The notes beneath the pieces are model-generated. The model searched no databases. It worked only from the letters and a program-made list of their open reading frames with translations, and was not told the DNA's origin. This document shows positions 8,700-17,540 of a stretch of 64,000 nucleotides of DNA, one piece after another. Each line of letters begins with the position of its first letter. The first letter of the stretch is position 1. The DNA lies in the NCBI GenBank assembly GCA_038145175.1, contig JAYQPE010000006.1, forward strand, positions 15,434 through 79,433, in the 5' to 3' direction. The stretch comes from ATZT02 sp038145175. GTDB lineage: Bacteria > Actinomycetota > Actinomycetes > S36-B12 > UBA5976. The translations under genes were made by a program, and so were the position numbers.

Positions 8700-10886
8700 A
8701 TGCAAGATAAAACTCATATTCGTCTAAGAATTTTAAGGGCAGTTTTGCTTTCCTTAATGTTTACTTTGGTTGGAAGATTGTTTTATATACAAATCACTTC
8801 TGGAGAAGATTTTCAACAAGCTTCACAACGTAATGCTTTTAGAGAAGTTTTTACACCTTCAGTTCGTGGACTTATATTAGATCAAGTTGGAAGGCCTGTA
8901 GTTGCTAATAAATCAACCGTAGTAATTAGTGTTAACACTCGAATTCTTGAATCTTTTGAAGATAAAGGAGCATCGGTAATTTCTAAATTATCTTCGGTTT
9001 TAAATCTACCTGAAAATGAAATAAAAGATAGACTTACTCCTTGTGGAACAAAAGGTGCAAAAAAACCACCTATTTGTTGGTCTGGATCACTTTTCCAACC
9101 AATTCCAATTGCGCAAGATGTGGATAACAAAATTGCATTACAAATTATGGAACAAAGAAGTGATTTTCCAGGTGTTACAGCAGAATTAAACGCTTTAAGA
9201 CAAATTCCTAGACCATTTGATGTAAACATGGCACACATTATTGGCTATGTAGGACCGGTCACAGATAAAGAAATTGATAAACAAAAAAAAGAAGGAATCT
9301 CTTCACAAGATTTTGCATTACAAAATAATGACAAAATTGGAAGATCAGGTGTTGAACGTTTTTATGATGCTTGGTTAAGAGGAAAACCTGGAGTAACGGT
9401 TTTAGCTGTAGATAAAGCATCAAATATAAAAGGTGTTGTAAAAGAAATTGATCCAGATCCTGGTAAATATGTAGTGTTAAATATTGATGCTAAATTGCAA
9501 TCATTAGTTGAAGAACAGTTAGCTGCAGCCATTGAAAGAGCTCGAGCAAAAAATTATGTAGGTGAATCGGGTGCCGCAGTTGTTGTTGATGTTACAAATG
9601 GTCATGTATTAGCTATGGCAACTTATCCAAGTTATGATCCAAGAATTTGGCTTGGTGGAATCACGAGTGAACAATTTCAAGCTTTATCTGATCCAAAATC
9701 AGGGGTTCCATTAATTAGTAGAGCTACACAAGGTTTATTTGCCCCAGCTTCAATTTTTAAAGTGATTTCAACTGCTGCAGCAGCAGAAAACGGTTTTGAT
9801 TTGAATGACATTTATCAGTGTCCTCCGCAAATGGAAATCGGTAACCGTGTTTTTAGAAATTATGAATCAATTGGTTTTGGCGCAATTACGATGCAACGAG
9901 CTCTAGAGGTTTCTTGTGACACTGTTTATTACGACATTGCAAACAAATTATGGCTTAGAGATGGTGGGTTAAATCCAGTAGACAATCCTAAAGACGCATT
10001 AGAAAAAATGTCATTTGCCTTCGGCTTAGGTTCAAAAAGTGGCATTGATTTACCTGAAGATAATAAAGGTCGCGTTGGAGGAAGAATATTTAAAAAAGAA
10101 TTTTGGGAAAAAAACCATGAAGTTTGGTGCGAAAGAGCTGAAAAAGGGTATCCCGAAGTTGCAGAAAAAGACCCAGAGCGAGCAAGAATGTTGCAAAAGT
10201 TTGCTGTTGAAAACTGTACCGAGGGAATGCGTTTCCGAGCAGGAGATGCAGTAAACACTTCCATTGGCCAAGGTGACACAGTTGTTACACCTTTACAAAT
10301 GGCTATGGTTTATGCCGCTATTGCAAATGGTGGCACAGTTTATGAACCAAGAGTTGTTAAAGCAATCATGAACCCTGATGGAACGATAGCACAACAAATA
10401 AATTCAAAAGTAAAAAGTAAATTACCTATTTCTGAAGAAACTTTAAAATACATTCAAAAATCTTTGGTGGGTGTAACAATTTCAGGAACTGGAGCACCAC
10501 CATTTATAGGATTTCCACTTTCTAGAATTCCTGTTGCAACAAAAACTGGAACAGGTGAAGTATTAGGTAAACAATCAACTTCTTGGTTTGCAAGTTATGC
10601 TCCTGCAGATAATCCGAAATATGCTGTGGTGATGATGGTTGCTCAAGGTGGAACTGGATCTGGAACTTCGGCTCCAAGTGTAAGAAGAATTTATGAAGAA
10701 ATATTTGGCGTAAGAGGAAACACAATTGATCCTGATTCAAGTATTTTATTTGGTGGTTCACCAAATAATTCATTACCAAAAATAAGACTTGATGGATTAC
10801 CTAATTATCCTGAAATTGATGAATTATTAAATCCAAGTCCTTCACCTTCAATTTCTGATTTAAGTATTACGAAAGCTTCTTCATGA
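8700..10886 (+). CDS. mrdA: Penicillin-binding protein 2, elongation-specific transpeptidase
   Basis: Class B PBP that cross-links peptidoglycan during elongation together with RodA. The 728-aa protein has an N-terminal membrane anchor (about residues 12-30), the PBP dimerisation domain, and the transpeptidase domain. The catalytic serine is Ser351 in PASIFKV, the SxN-type motif reads SCD, and the KTG motif is TKTGTGE. The ATG at 8700 directly follows the mreD stop. A Pro/Ser-rich C-terminal tail (NPSPSPSIS) recalls the MreC tail. Confidence 0.96.
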   Translation: MQDKTHIRLRILRAVLLSLMFTLVGRLFYIQITSGEDFQQASQRNAFREVFTPSVRGLILDQVGRPVVANKSTVVISVNTRILESFEDKGASVISKLSSVLNLPENEIKDRLTPCGTKGAKKPPICWSGSLFQPIPIAQDVDNKIALQIMEQRSDFPGVTAELNALRQIPRPFDVNMAHIIGYVGPVTDKEIDKQKKEGISSQDFALQNNDKIGRSGVERFYDAWLRGKPGVTVLAVDKASNIKGVVKEIDPDPGKYVVLNIDAKLQSLVEEQLAAAIERARAKNYVGESGAAVVVDVTNGHVLAMATYPSYDPRIWLGGITSEQFQALSDPKSGVPLISRATQGLFAPASIFKVISTAAAAENGFDLNDIYQCPPQMEIGNRVFRNYESIGFGAITMQRALEVSCDTVYYDIANKLWLRDGGLNPVDNPKDALEKMSFAFGLGSKSGIDLPEDNKGRVGGRIFKKEFWEKNHEVWCERAEKGYPEVAEKDPERARMLQKFAVENCTEGMRFRAGDAVNTSIGQGDTVVTPLQMAMVYAAIANGGTVYEPRVVKAIMNPDGTIAQQINSKVKSKLPISEETLKYIQKSLVGVTISGTGAPPFIGFPLSRIPVATKTGTGEVLGKQSTSWFASYAPADNPKYAVVMMVAQGGTGSGTSAPSVRRIYEEIFGVRGNTIDPDSSILFGGSPNNSLPKIRLDGLPNYPEIDELLNPSPSPSISDLSITKASS

Positions 10887-12073
10887 GTTACTTATCGGTT
10901 AATAAATCAAAAGCAATTAAAAGAAATAGAGTTAATGATTCATTTTTTATTGGTTACGACTGGGTTTTAATTACAAGTGCTTTGTTGCTTTCTGTTATTG
11001 GAGCTGCTTTGGTTTATTCCGCATCTAATCAAAGATTGCAAGATGCAGGACTACCGTCAGATTTTTATCTACAAAGGCATATTTTTAATTTAATTTTAGG
11101 TTTAATTTTAGGTTTAATTGTTTCTCGTTTTTCATTTAGGACAGCAAGAGCATATGCAATTGTTATTTATGCATTTGCAGTAATTGGTTTGTTACTGGTC
11201 TTAATTCCAGGTGTAGGTAAATCTCAAGGTGGAGCTCAAGCTTGGCTAGCATTTCCTGGAGGTTTTACTTTTCAACCAAGTGAGTTTACTAAAGTTGCCT
11301 TAATTACTCTTCTTGCAATGGTTCTGACTGAAAAAAGAGATTCAGAATTAGTTCCACACGATAAAGATGTCTTACTAGGTTTATCTCTAGCTGGAATTCC
11401 TGCATTACTTGTTTTATTACAAAATGATTTTGGAACTGTGATGATTATTGGGGCAACTTTGTTAATGGTTTTAGTTGCTTCTGGAACTAAATTGAGATGG
11501 GTTTTTGGTTCACTTTTCGCAGTACTTTTTGCCGGCTATATTGCATCTCAACTTAATTTTATTAAGGATTATCAATTAAAAAGATTAGCAACTTTTGTTG
11601 ATCCAACTCTTGATCCACTAGGAGCTGGATATAACACTTTGCAAGCAAAAATTGCTATTGGCTCAGGCGGTTGGTTTGGGCAAGGTTATTTAAATGGACC
11701 TCAAACTCAAGGTAAATATGTTCCAGCACAAAGAACCGATTTTATTTTCACAGTAGCTGGAGAGGAGCTAGGTTTTTTTGGAGCAACTTTAGTAATTCTT
11801 TTAATAGGTTTAATTTTGTATCGATTATCAAAGATTGCCTTGAAAGCCCCCGATAGATTTGGACGTTTAACAGCCGTGGGTGTTGCAGGTTGGTTTGCTA
11901 TTCAATCGTTTGAAAATATTGGAATGAATTTAGGAATTATGCCTGTAACTGGAGTGCCGCTTCCTTTTGTTTCCTATGGCGGTTCTTCCATGTTTGTTTC
12001 GTGGATGGCAATTGGATTAGCGGTTGCAATTGGACGAGAAATTGATGATCGGGTCACCCCGATAATTCGCTAA
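10883..12073 (+). CDS. rodA: SEDS peptidoglycan glycosyltransferase RodA
   Basis: Multi-pass polymerase that builds glycan strands from lipid II and works with PBP2. The 396-aa protein has about ten hydrophobic segments and SEDS landmarks: QPSEFTKVA early, the central loop with QRTDFIFTVAGEELGF, and a C-terminal GVPLPFVSYGGSSM. The ATG overlaps the mrdA stop by 4 bp (ATGA), so the pair is translationally coupled. FtsW is a paralogue; the mreBCD-mrdA context favours RodA. Confidence 0.95.
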   Translation: MSYLSVNKSKAIKRNRVNDSFFIGYDWVLITSALLLSVIGAALVYSASNQRLQDAGLPSDFYLQRHIFNLILGLILGLIVSRFSFRTARAYAIVIYAFAVIGLLLVLIPGVGKSQGGAQAWLAFPGGFTFQPSEFTKVALITLLAMVLTEKRDSELVPHDKDVLLGLSLAGIPALLVLLQNDFGTVMIIGATLLMVLVASGTKLRWVFGSLFAVLFAGYIASQLNFIKDYQLKRLATFVDPTLDPLGAGYNTLQAKIAIGSGGWFGQGYLNGPQTQGKYVPAQRTDFIFTVAGEELGFFGATLVILLIGLILYRLSKIALKAPDRFGRLTAVGVAGWFAIQSFENIGMNLGIMPVTGVPLPFVSYGGSSMFVSWMAIGLAVAIGREIDDRVTPIIR

Positions 12074-12435
12074 AACAGGCTTGAATTCTCTTTTTCTTCT
12101 CGTATCTAAGGCGTCTTTTGAAAAATGAGGGTTTAAGTTGTGAGATACTTTAGGTACTGGTTAAACACCTGGTTAATTCCAAAGGTGAAGAGAACCAAAA
12201 AAGACTTAGCCGAGCAGCGGTGCTCGGAAGAACGACAAAAAAGATTTGCGTAGTGCCAAATTGGTAATTAGACGAATTTATTTGAAGTTCTAAACAAAAG
12301 ACCTTAAGAAACTTTTAGGTTTGAATTTAATTATTTGAACCAAACAGTTTTACCAACACAAACAAATTTGTGTAGGTAAACAAGCTTAGTAAGCATTGCT
12401 TATCTGCACTAAAAAGATTTAGGAGTAAAGCCGTT
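12074..12435 (+). promoter_or_regulatory. Long intergenic leader upstream of RNase E/G with several stem-loops
   Basis: This 362-bp stretch holds no credible gene and is the longest gene-free interval in the window. It contains two TGGTTAA repeats around 12160-12175; a GC-rich hairpin with perfect 7-bp arms at 12210-12216 and 12221-12227 and a GCGG loop; a 13-pair hairpin with one mismatch at 12349-12380 (loop CAAA); and a small hairpin at 12390-12402. No T-run follows any of them, so they look like leader structure and not terminators. The ribosome site AGGAG at 12421 serves rne. Leader-mediated autoregulation of RNase E is known in proteobacteria; applying that here is inference. Confidence 0.5.
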
Positions 12436-14295
12436 ATGGCTGACGAAGAAAAACCATCCTTGCGTAAGCGTTTTCGCATCGCAACATTTTCAGCATCAGA
12501 AGATTCACCAACTCCAGTTGTAGAAACTCCAGTTGGTTCACCTTCTGTTGCTTTTCAACAAGCAGTTGTTCCACCAAGAGCACCTGGTGCAAACAAACCA
12601 GATTCTGAAAATAAAGAAGAACGTGGACTTTTAAGACGTGCTCGCGGGGTAAGAAGAAGACGTGGCAGTGAAGATGAAGTAGAAAGTAATGAAACAAAAG
12701 AAAATAATTTTACTAAAGAAGATGACGCAACTGAGGCAACCCATAGAAGAATAAGAAAAAGAGTCAGAGCAACAGATGTTAATTCTGAAGAAGTTGCTGC
12801 AGAAGATCCAAATACAGTTGTTCGCGTTCGTGCACCTCGAGAAAGAACTTCTAATAGATCTTCAACCAGAATTGATGCAAAACGCCAAAGAAGAAAAGAC
12901 GGAAGAGATTCTGGGAGAAGAAGAACACCAGTTTTAACTGAAGCTGAATTTCTAGCTCGCCGCGAAAGCGTTGATCGCGTTATGGTTGTTCGCCAAAATT
13001 TAGATCGAATTCAAATTGCAGTTTTGGAAGATAACATGCTTGTTGAACATTATGTCTCCCGCGGACAATCTGCATCTTTAATTGGAAATGTTTACTTAGG
13101 AAAAGTGCAAAATGTTCTTCCAAGTATGGAAGCTGCATTCATTGATATTGGACGTGGCAGAAATGGTGTGCTTTATGCAGGAGAAGTTAATTGGGATGCA
13201 GCCGGACTTGATGGGCAACCAAAAAGAATTGAACTTGCATTAAAAACTAATGATTCTGTTTTAGTTCAAGTTACAAAAGATCCAGTTGGGCAAAAAGGTG
13301 CAAGACTTACTAGTCAAATTTCTTTGCCAGGTAGATATTTAGTTTATGTACCAGATGGATCTGTTACTGGAATAAGTAGGAAACTTCCTGATGTGGAAAG
13401 AACTAGATTAAAAAGAATTTTAAGAAACATAGTTCCAGAAGGTGCTGGAGTTATTGTTCGAACGGCTGCAGAAGGTGCAACTGAAGAACAGTTACAAAAA
13501 GATGTTGCAAGACTTCAAGCACAGTGGGAAAATATTCAAAATAAAACAAAAGATAGTAGTCCTGCTTCACTTCTTTATTCTGAACCAGATCTTGCAATCA
13601 GAGTTGTCAGAGATATTTTCAATGAAGATTTCAAAAAACTAATAGTTGCAGGAAATGATGCATGGGACACTATTGAAGAATATGTGAAATATGTTGCTCC
13701 AGATTTAGCTGATCGTTTAGAAAAGTGGAATGGCGAAGGTGATGTATTTGCAGCGAATCGAATTGATGAACAAATTTCTAAAGCACTTGATCGTAAAGTT
13801 TATCTACCTTCAGGTGGATCTTTAGTAATTGACAGAACAGAAGCCATGACAGTAATTGATGTCAATACTGGCAAATTTATTGGTCAGGGTGGAAATCTTG
13901 AAGAAACAGTTACTAAAAATAATCTTGAAGCAGCAGAAGAAATTGTTCGACAATTAAGACTTAGAGATGTGGGTGGAATCATTGTTATTGATTTCATTGA
14001 TATGGTGCTTGAATCAAATAGAGATCAAGTTTTAAGAAGACTTGTTGAATGTTTAGGTAGAGATAGAACTAAACATCAAGTGGCCGAAGTCTCATCATTA
14101 GGTCTGGTGCAGATGACAAGAAAAAGAATCAGCACTGGATTATTAGAAACTTTTTCAGAAGCTTGCGAACATTGCAATGGTCGAGGGGTAAAGGTGTTTT
14201 CTGAACCGGTAGACCACAAACACTCAGATAGACGATTCAAACGAGAAAACACTGAGGCAACAGAAGCAAATTCTGAAGAGACTGCCAGGCAATAG
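12436..14295 (+). CDS. rne: Ribonuclease E/G family endoribonuclease
   Basis: Endonuclease that starts mRNA decay and matures rRNA and tRNA. The 619-aa protein opens with a roughly 170-residue disordered region containing Arg clusters such as LLRRARGVRRRRGS, as in other actinobacterial RNase E. The S1 RNA-binding domain follows (about residues 195-290, GNVYLGKVQNVLPSMEAAF), then the catalytic DNase I-like part with VIDVNTGKFIG and IDFIDM. The Zn-link cysteines appear in CEHCNGRG. The C-terminus ends soon after, without the long scaffold arm of E. coli RNase E. Start is ATG at 12436 after AGGAG. rplU-rpmA follow. Confidence 0.95.
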   Translation: MADEEKPSLRKRFRIATFSASEDSPTPVVETPVGSPSVAFQQAVVPPRAPGANKPDSENKEERGLLRRARGVRRRRGSEDEVESNETKENNFTKEDDATEATHRRIRKRVRATDVNSEEVAAEDPNTVVRVRAPRERTSNRSSTRIDAKRQRRKDGRDSGRRRTPVLTEAEFLARRESVDRVMVVRQNLDRIQIAVLEDNMLVEHYVSRGQSASLIGNVYLGKVQNVLPSMEAAFIDIGRGRNGVLYAGEVNWDAAGLDGQPKRIELALKTNDSVLVQVTKDPVGQKGARLTSQISLPGRYLVYVPDGSVTGISRKLPDVERTRLKRILRNIVPEGAGVIVRTAAEGATEEQLQKDVARLQAQWENIQNKTKDSSPASLLYSEPDLAIRVVRDIFNEDFKKLIVAGNDAWDTIEEYVKYVAPDLADRLEKWNGEGDVFAANRIDEQISKALDRKVYLPSGGSLVIDRTEAMTVIDVNTGKFIGQGGNLEETVTKNNLEAAEEIVRQLRLRDVGGIIVIDFIDMVLESNRDQVLRRLVECLGRDRTKHQVAEVSSLGLVQMTRKRISTGLLETFSEACEHCNGRGVKVFSEPVDHKHSDRRFKRENTEATEANSEETARQ

Positions 14296-14394
14296 ATAAG
14301 GCTAATTTCCAGATTTAGTAATCTAGGAAGACACCCTTTCCACTTGGCAAAATTTGGTTTTGTAAAAAGAAAGCATTAAAAGGAGAAAACGACA

Positions 14395-14709
14395 GTGTAT
14401 GCAATAGTGCGTTCCGGTGGACGCCAAGAAAAAGTATCTGTTGGTGACACTGTTGTCATGGATCGACAAGACGCTAAACCAGGATCAAAAATTAATCTTC
14501 CAGCACTAATGGTTGTAGATAATGGAAAAATTACTCATGATGCACAAACTTTGTCTGCAACAAAAGTAGAAGCTGAAGTAATTTCACATGATCGTGGACC
14601 AAAAATAAAAATTCAACATTACAGAAGCAAAACTGGTTACAAACGCCGTTTAGGACATCGCCAGGAATTAACAACTGTAAAAGTTACAGATATCAAGGTA
14701 GGTAAATAA
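14395..14709 (+). CDS. rplU: 50S ribosomal protein L21
   Basis: Large-subunit protein that binds 23S rRNA. The 104-aa sequence opens YAIVRSGGRQEKVSVGD and contains the family C-terminal motif HYRSKTGYKRRLGHRQ. Start is GTG at 14395 with AAAAGGAG about 9 nt upstream. The stop directly abuts the rpmA ATG. Confidence 0.97.
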   Translation: MYAIVRSGGRQEKVSVGDTVVMDRQDAKPGSKINLPALMVVDNGKITHDAQTLSATKVEAEVISHDRGPKIKIQHYRSKTGYKRRLGHRQELTTVKVTDIKVGK

Positions 14710-14964
14710 ATGGCATCCAAAAAAGGTGTATCAAGTACTAGAAACGGTCGCGATTCCAATGCTCAAAGACTTGGAATTAAAAGATTTGGCGGACAACTAG
14801 TTGGCGCTGGCGAAATTATTGTTCGTCAACGTGGAACACAATTTCATCCCGGTGTAAACGTGGGAATTGGTTCTGATGACACATTGTTTGCTTTGCAACC
14901 TGGTGCTGTGAAATTTGGATCACGTCGTGGACGTCGTGTTGTAGATATCGTTCCGGCTGAGTAA
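14710..14964 (+). CDS. rpmA: 50S ribosomal protein L27
   Basis: Large-subunit protein near the peptidyl transferase centre. The 84-aa product starts MASKKGVSSTRNGRDSNAQR and contains the family motif RQRGTQFHPG. It has no N-terminal extension of the type cleaved in Firmicutes. It follows rplU with no gap and is closed by a strong terminator. Confidence 0.97.
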   Translation: MASKKGVSSTRNGRDSNAQRLGIKRFGGQLVGAGEIIVRQRGTQFHPGVNVGIGSDDTLFALQPGAVKFGSRRGRRVVDIVPAE

Positions 14965-14983
14965 CCCGTTAAAAATTTTTTAA

Positions 14984-15015
14984 AAAAGGGCGGGCAGAAA
15001 AATGTCCGCCCTTTT
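14984..15015 (+). terminator. Intrinsic terminator after rplU-rpmA
   Basis: Thirteen-pair stem with arms at 14984-14996 and 15003-15015 (one G-U pair), GC-rich in the middle, loop of six bases, right arm ending in TTTT. It ends 26 bp before obgE, so obgE needs read-through or a promoter within or beside the stem-loop. Confidence 0.88.
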
Positions 15016-15041
15016 GAATTTAATAAAAAGGTGGTGATGAA

Positions 15042-16391
15042 ATGTTTATAGACCAAGTACTCATTCATGCAAAAGCTGGTAACGGTGGAAGTGGTTGCAC
15101 ATCAGTTCATCGCGAAAAATTTAAACCACTTGGCGGTCCAGATGGTGGCAATGGTGGTCGAGGTGGAGATGTTGTCTTAGTTGTTGATTCAAATGTAACA
15201 ACTCTTTTGGAATATCACAGACATCCACATCAAATTGCTCCAAATGGAAAACCAGGTCAAGGAAGTCATAACAATGGCGCAAATGGTCCTGATTTAATTT
15301 TGCCAGTACCTGCTGGCACAGTTGTATATTCAATGCAAAATGAAATTCTTGCAGATTTAGTTAAACCAGATATGCGTTATGTAATTGCTGAAGGTGGTGC
15401 TGGTGGTTTAGGAAATGCAGCACTTTCTTCTAATAAAAGAAAAGCGCCAGGTTTTTCTTTACTTGGTGAACCTGGAGAAATAAATGATGTAAAACTTGAA
15501 CTTAAATCTTTGGCAGATGTTGCACTCGTTGGTTTTCCAAGTGCTGGAAAATCAAGTTTAGTTTCAGTTATTAGTGCTGCCAAACCAAAAATTGCTGACT
15601 ATCCATTTACAACATTGGTGCCAAATCTTGGTGTTGTAGAAGCAGGTGAAGAAAGTTTCACGGTTGCAGATGTTCCAGGATTAATTGAAGGTGCAAGTGC
15701 CGGAAAAGGTTTAGGACTGGAATTTTTAAGACATGTGGAAAGATGTGCAGTTTTAGTTCATGTAATTGATTGTGCAACTTTGGAACCAGGACGAGATCCA
15801 TTGCATGATTTAGATGTAATTGAAAAAGAACTAGAGATCTATGGTGGATTACAAGATCGACCAAGATTGGTTGCTTTAAACAAAATAGATGTTCCAGATG
15901 CTAGAGAATTAGCAGAAATGATGATTCCTGAATTAGAAAAAAGAAATTTAAAAGCATTTATGATTTCAGCAGTTACTAGAGAAGGTTTAAAAGATTTGAT
16001 ATTTGCGATGTCTGAATTAGTAATTAAATGGCGAAAAGATCATACGGAAGATGAGAAAGCTCGAATAATAATTAGACCAGAAGGTGTTGGAAATATTGAA
16101 TTCAAAGTTAAAAAAGATGGCGAAAGATTTTTTGTTACGGGAAGTAAAGTAGAAAGATGGATCAAACAAACCGATTTTGCAAATGATGAAGCAGTGGGGT
16201 ATTTGGCAGATAGATTTGCCACTTTAGGAATTGAGGATGCACTTAGAAAAGCTGGAGCCACACCAGGAGTTGAAGTTGCAATTGGAGAAGGCGATGACGC
16301 TGTACTTTTTGATTGGGATCCAGAAATTGATTCCGGTGTCAAAAATATTCGTGGCCCAAGAGGCACAGATATTAGATTGGATGGAAGATGA
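15042..16391 (+). CDS. obgE: GTPase ObgE/CgtA
   Basis: Essential ribosome-associated GTPase of the 50S assembly and stress pathways. The 449-aa protein has the glycine-rich Obg fold (about residues 1-158, with GGPDGGNGGRGGDV), the G domain with P-loop GFPSAGKSS, DVPGLIEGA and NKID, and a C-terminal OCT domain (about residues 340-425). Start is ATG at 15042 with GGTGGTGA upstream. Its stop overlaps proB by 4 bp. Confidence 0.97.
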   Translation: MFIDQVLIHAKAGNGGSGCTSVHREKFKPLGGPDGGNGGRGGDVVLVVDSNVTTLLEYHRHPHQIAPNGKPGQGSHNNGANGPDLILPVPAGTVVYSMQNEILADLVKPDMRYVIAEGGAGGLGNAALSSNKRKAPGFSLLGEPGEINDVKLELKSLADVALVGFPSAGKSSLVSVISAAKPKIADYPFTTLVPNLGVVEAGEESFTVADVPGLIEGASAGKGLGLEFLRHVERCAVLVHVIDCATLEPGRDPLHDLDVIEKELEIYGGLQDRPRLVALNKIDVPDARELAEMMIPELEKRNLKAFMISAVTREGLKDLIFAMSELVIKWRKDHTEDEKARIIIRPEGVGNIEFKVKKDGERFFVTGSKVERWIKQTDFANDEAVGYLADRFATLGIEDALRKAGATPGVEVAIGEGDDAVLFDWDPEIDSGVKNIRGPRGTDIRLDGR

Positions 16392-17530
16392 GTAAAGATT
16401 TAAGAAATCTAATTTCTACATCCAAAAGAATAGTTGTTAAAGTTGGCTCTTCTTCGATTACTACAGCTCAAGGTGGAATTGATGAGCAAAAAATAACTCA
16501 AATCGTAGAAGCAATAGCAAAGCATCATAAAAAACAGCATGAAATTGTTCTAGTTTCATCAGGTGCTATAGCTGCTGGTCTTGCGCCATTGAAACTTGAT
16601 TCACGTCCTAAAGATTTATCTCTACAACAAGCCGTTGCAAGTGTGGGACAAAGTTTATTAGTGAATAAATATTCCCAAGAATTTTCAAAATACGATATAA
16701 ATGTTGGTCAAGTCTTGTTAACTGCAGAAGATATGAGCAGGCGTTCGCATTATCGAAATGCTCAAAGGACTTTTAGTAAGTTACTAGAAATGAAAGTTAT
16801 CCCAATCGTTAATGAAAATGACACGGTGGCTACTGATGAAATTAGGGTTGGAGATAACGACAGATTAGCTGGAATTGTTACTCACTTAATTAATGCCGAT
16901 GCATTAATTCTTCTTTCAGACGTTGATGGACTCTATTCAGCACCTCCAGGAAATATTAATTCTAAATTTATTTCTGAAGTTAAAGATTTCACGGAAATAG
17001 ATACTTTAGAAATTGGTGGAGCAGGCACAAGTGGTGTTGGAACTGGGGGCATGTTTACAAAAGTTCAGGCTGCTCGAATTGCAAGTGCTGGAGGTGTAAC
17101 AGTTTTAATTACTGATGCGAAAAATCTTGAATTAGTACTAAATGGAAAAGAAGTTGGCACTATATTTTGGCCAAAGAAAGCCAAATTATCCGCAAGATCA
17201 CTTTGGATTTCTCATGCTGCAGATATTGAAGGCCAAATAAAAGTGGATCAAGGTGCAGTAAATGCACTTTTAACCAAGCAAGCTTCTTTATTAAGTGCAG
17301 GAATTAAAGAAGTCTTTGGAGATTTTGAAGATGGTGCAGTAGTTGAGGTAATAGATGAAAATCATAAAGTAATTGCAAAAGGGCTTACTAATTTTGATTC
17401 GTCAGAACTACCAAAAATGATGGGAAAAAATTCTGCCAAACTTTTTGAGGAATTTGGCTCAGGTTATGAAAAAGAAGTCATTCATCGTGACGATTTAGTT
17501 TTAAGTGCCGATATAGTTGTGGATAACTAA
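16388..17530 (+). CDS. proB: Glutamate 5-kinase
   Basis: First enzyme of proline synthesis: phosphorylates glutamate to glutamyl-5-phosphate. The 380-aa protein has the amino-acid kinase domain (VVKVGSSSIT, LVSSGAIAAG, GVGTGGMFTK) and a C-terminal PUA domain from about residue 280. It overlaps obgE by ATGA and is followed 10 bp later by proA. Confidence 0.96.
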   Translation: MSKDLRNLISTSKRIVVKVGSSSITTAQGGIDEQKITQIVEAIAKHHKKQHEIVLVSSGAIAAGLAPLKLDSRPKDLSLQQAVASVGQSLLVNKYSQEFSKYDINVGQVLLTAEDMSRRSHYRNAQRTFSKLLEMKVIPIVNENDTVATDEIRVGDNDRLAGIVTHLINADALILLSDVDGLYSAPPGNINSKFISEVKDFTEIDTLEIGGAGTSGVGTGGMFTKVQAARIASAGGVTVLITDAKNLELVLNGKEVGTIFWPKKAKLSARSLWISHAADIEGQIKVDQGAVNALLTKQASLLSAGIKEVFGDFEDGAVVEVIDENHKVIAKGLTNFDSSELPKMMGKNSAKLFEEFGSGYEKEVIHRDDLVLSADIVVDN

Positions 17531-17540
17531 AGAGATAAAA

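Noticed and set aside
17517..17540. Upstream TTG start for proA
   Set aside because: Lies inside proB, adds residues unlike other ProA proteins, and the ATG at 17541 has a better context.
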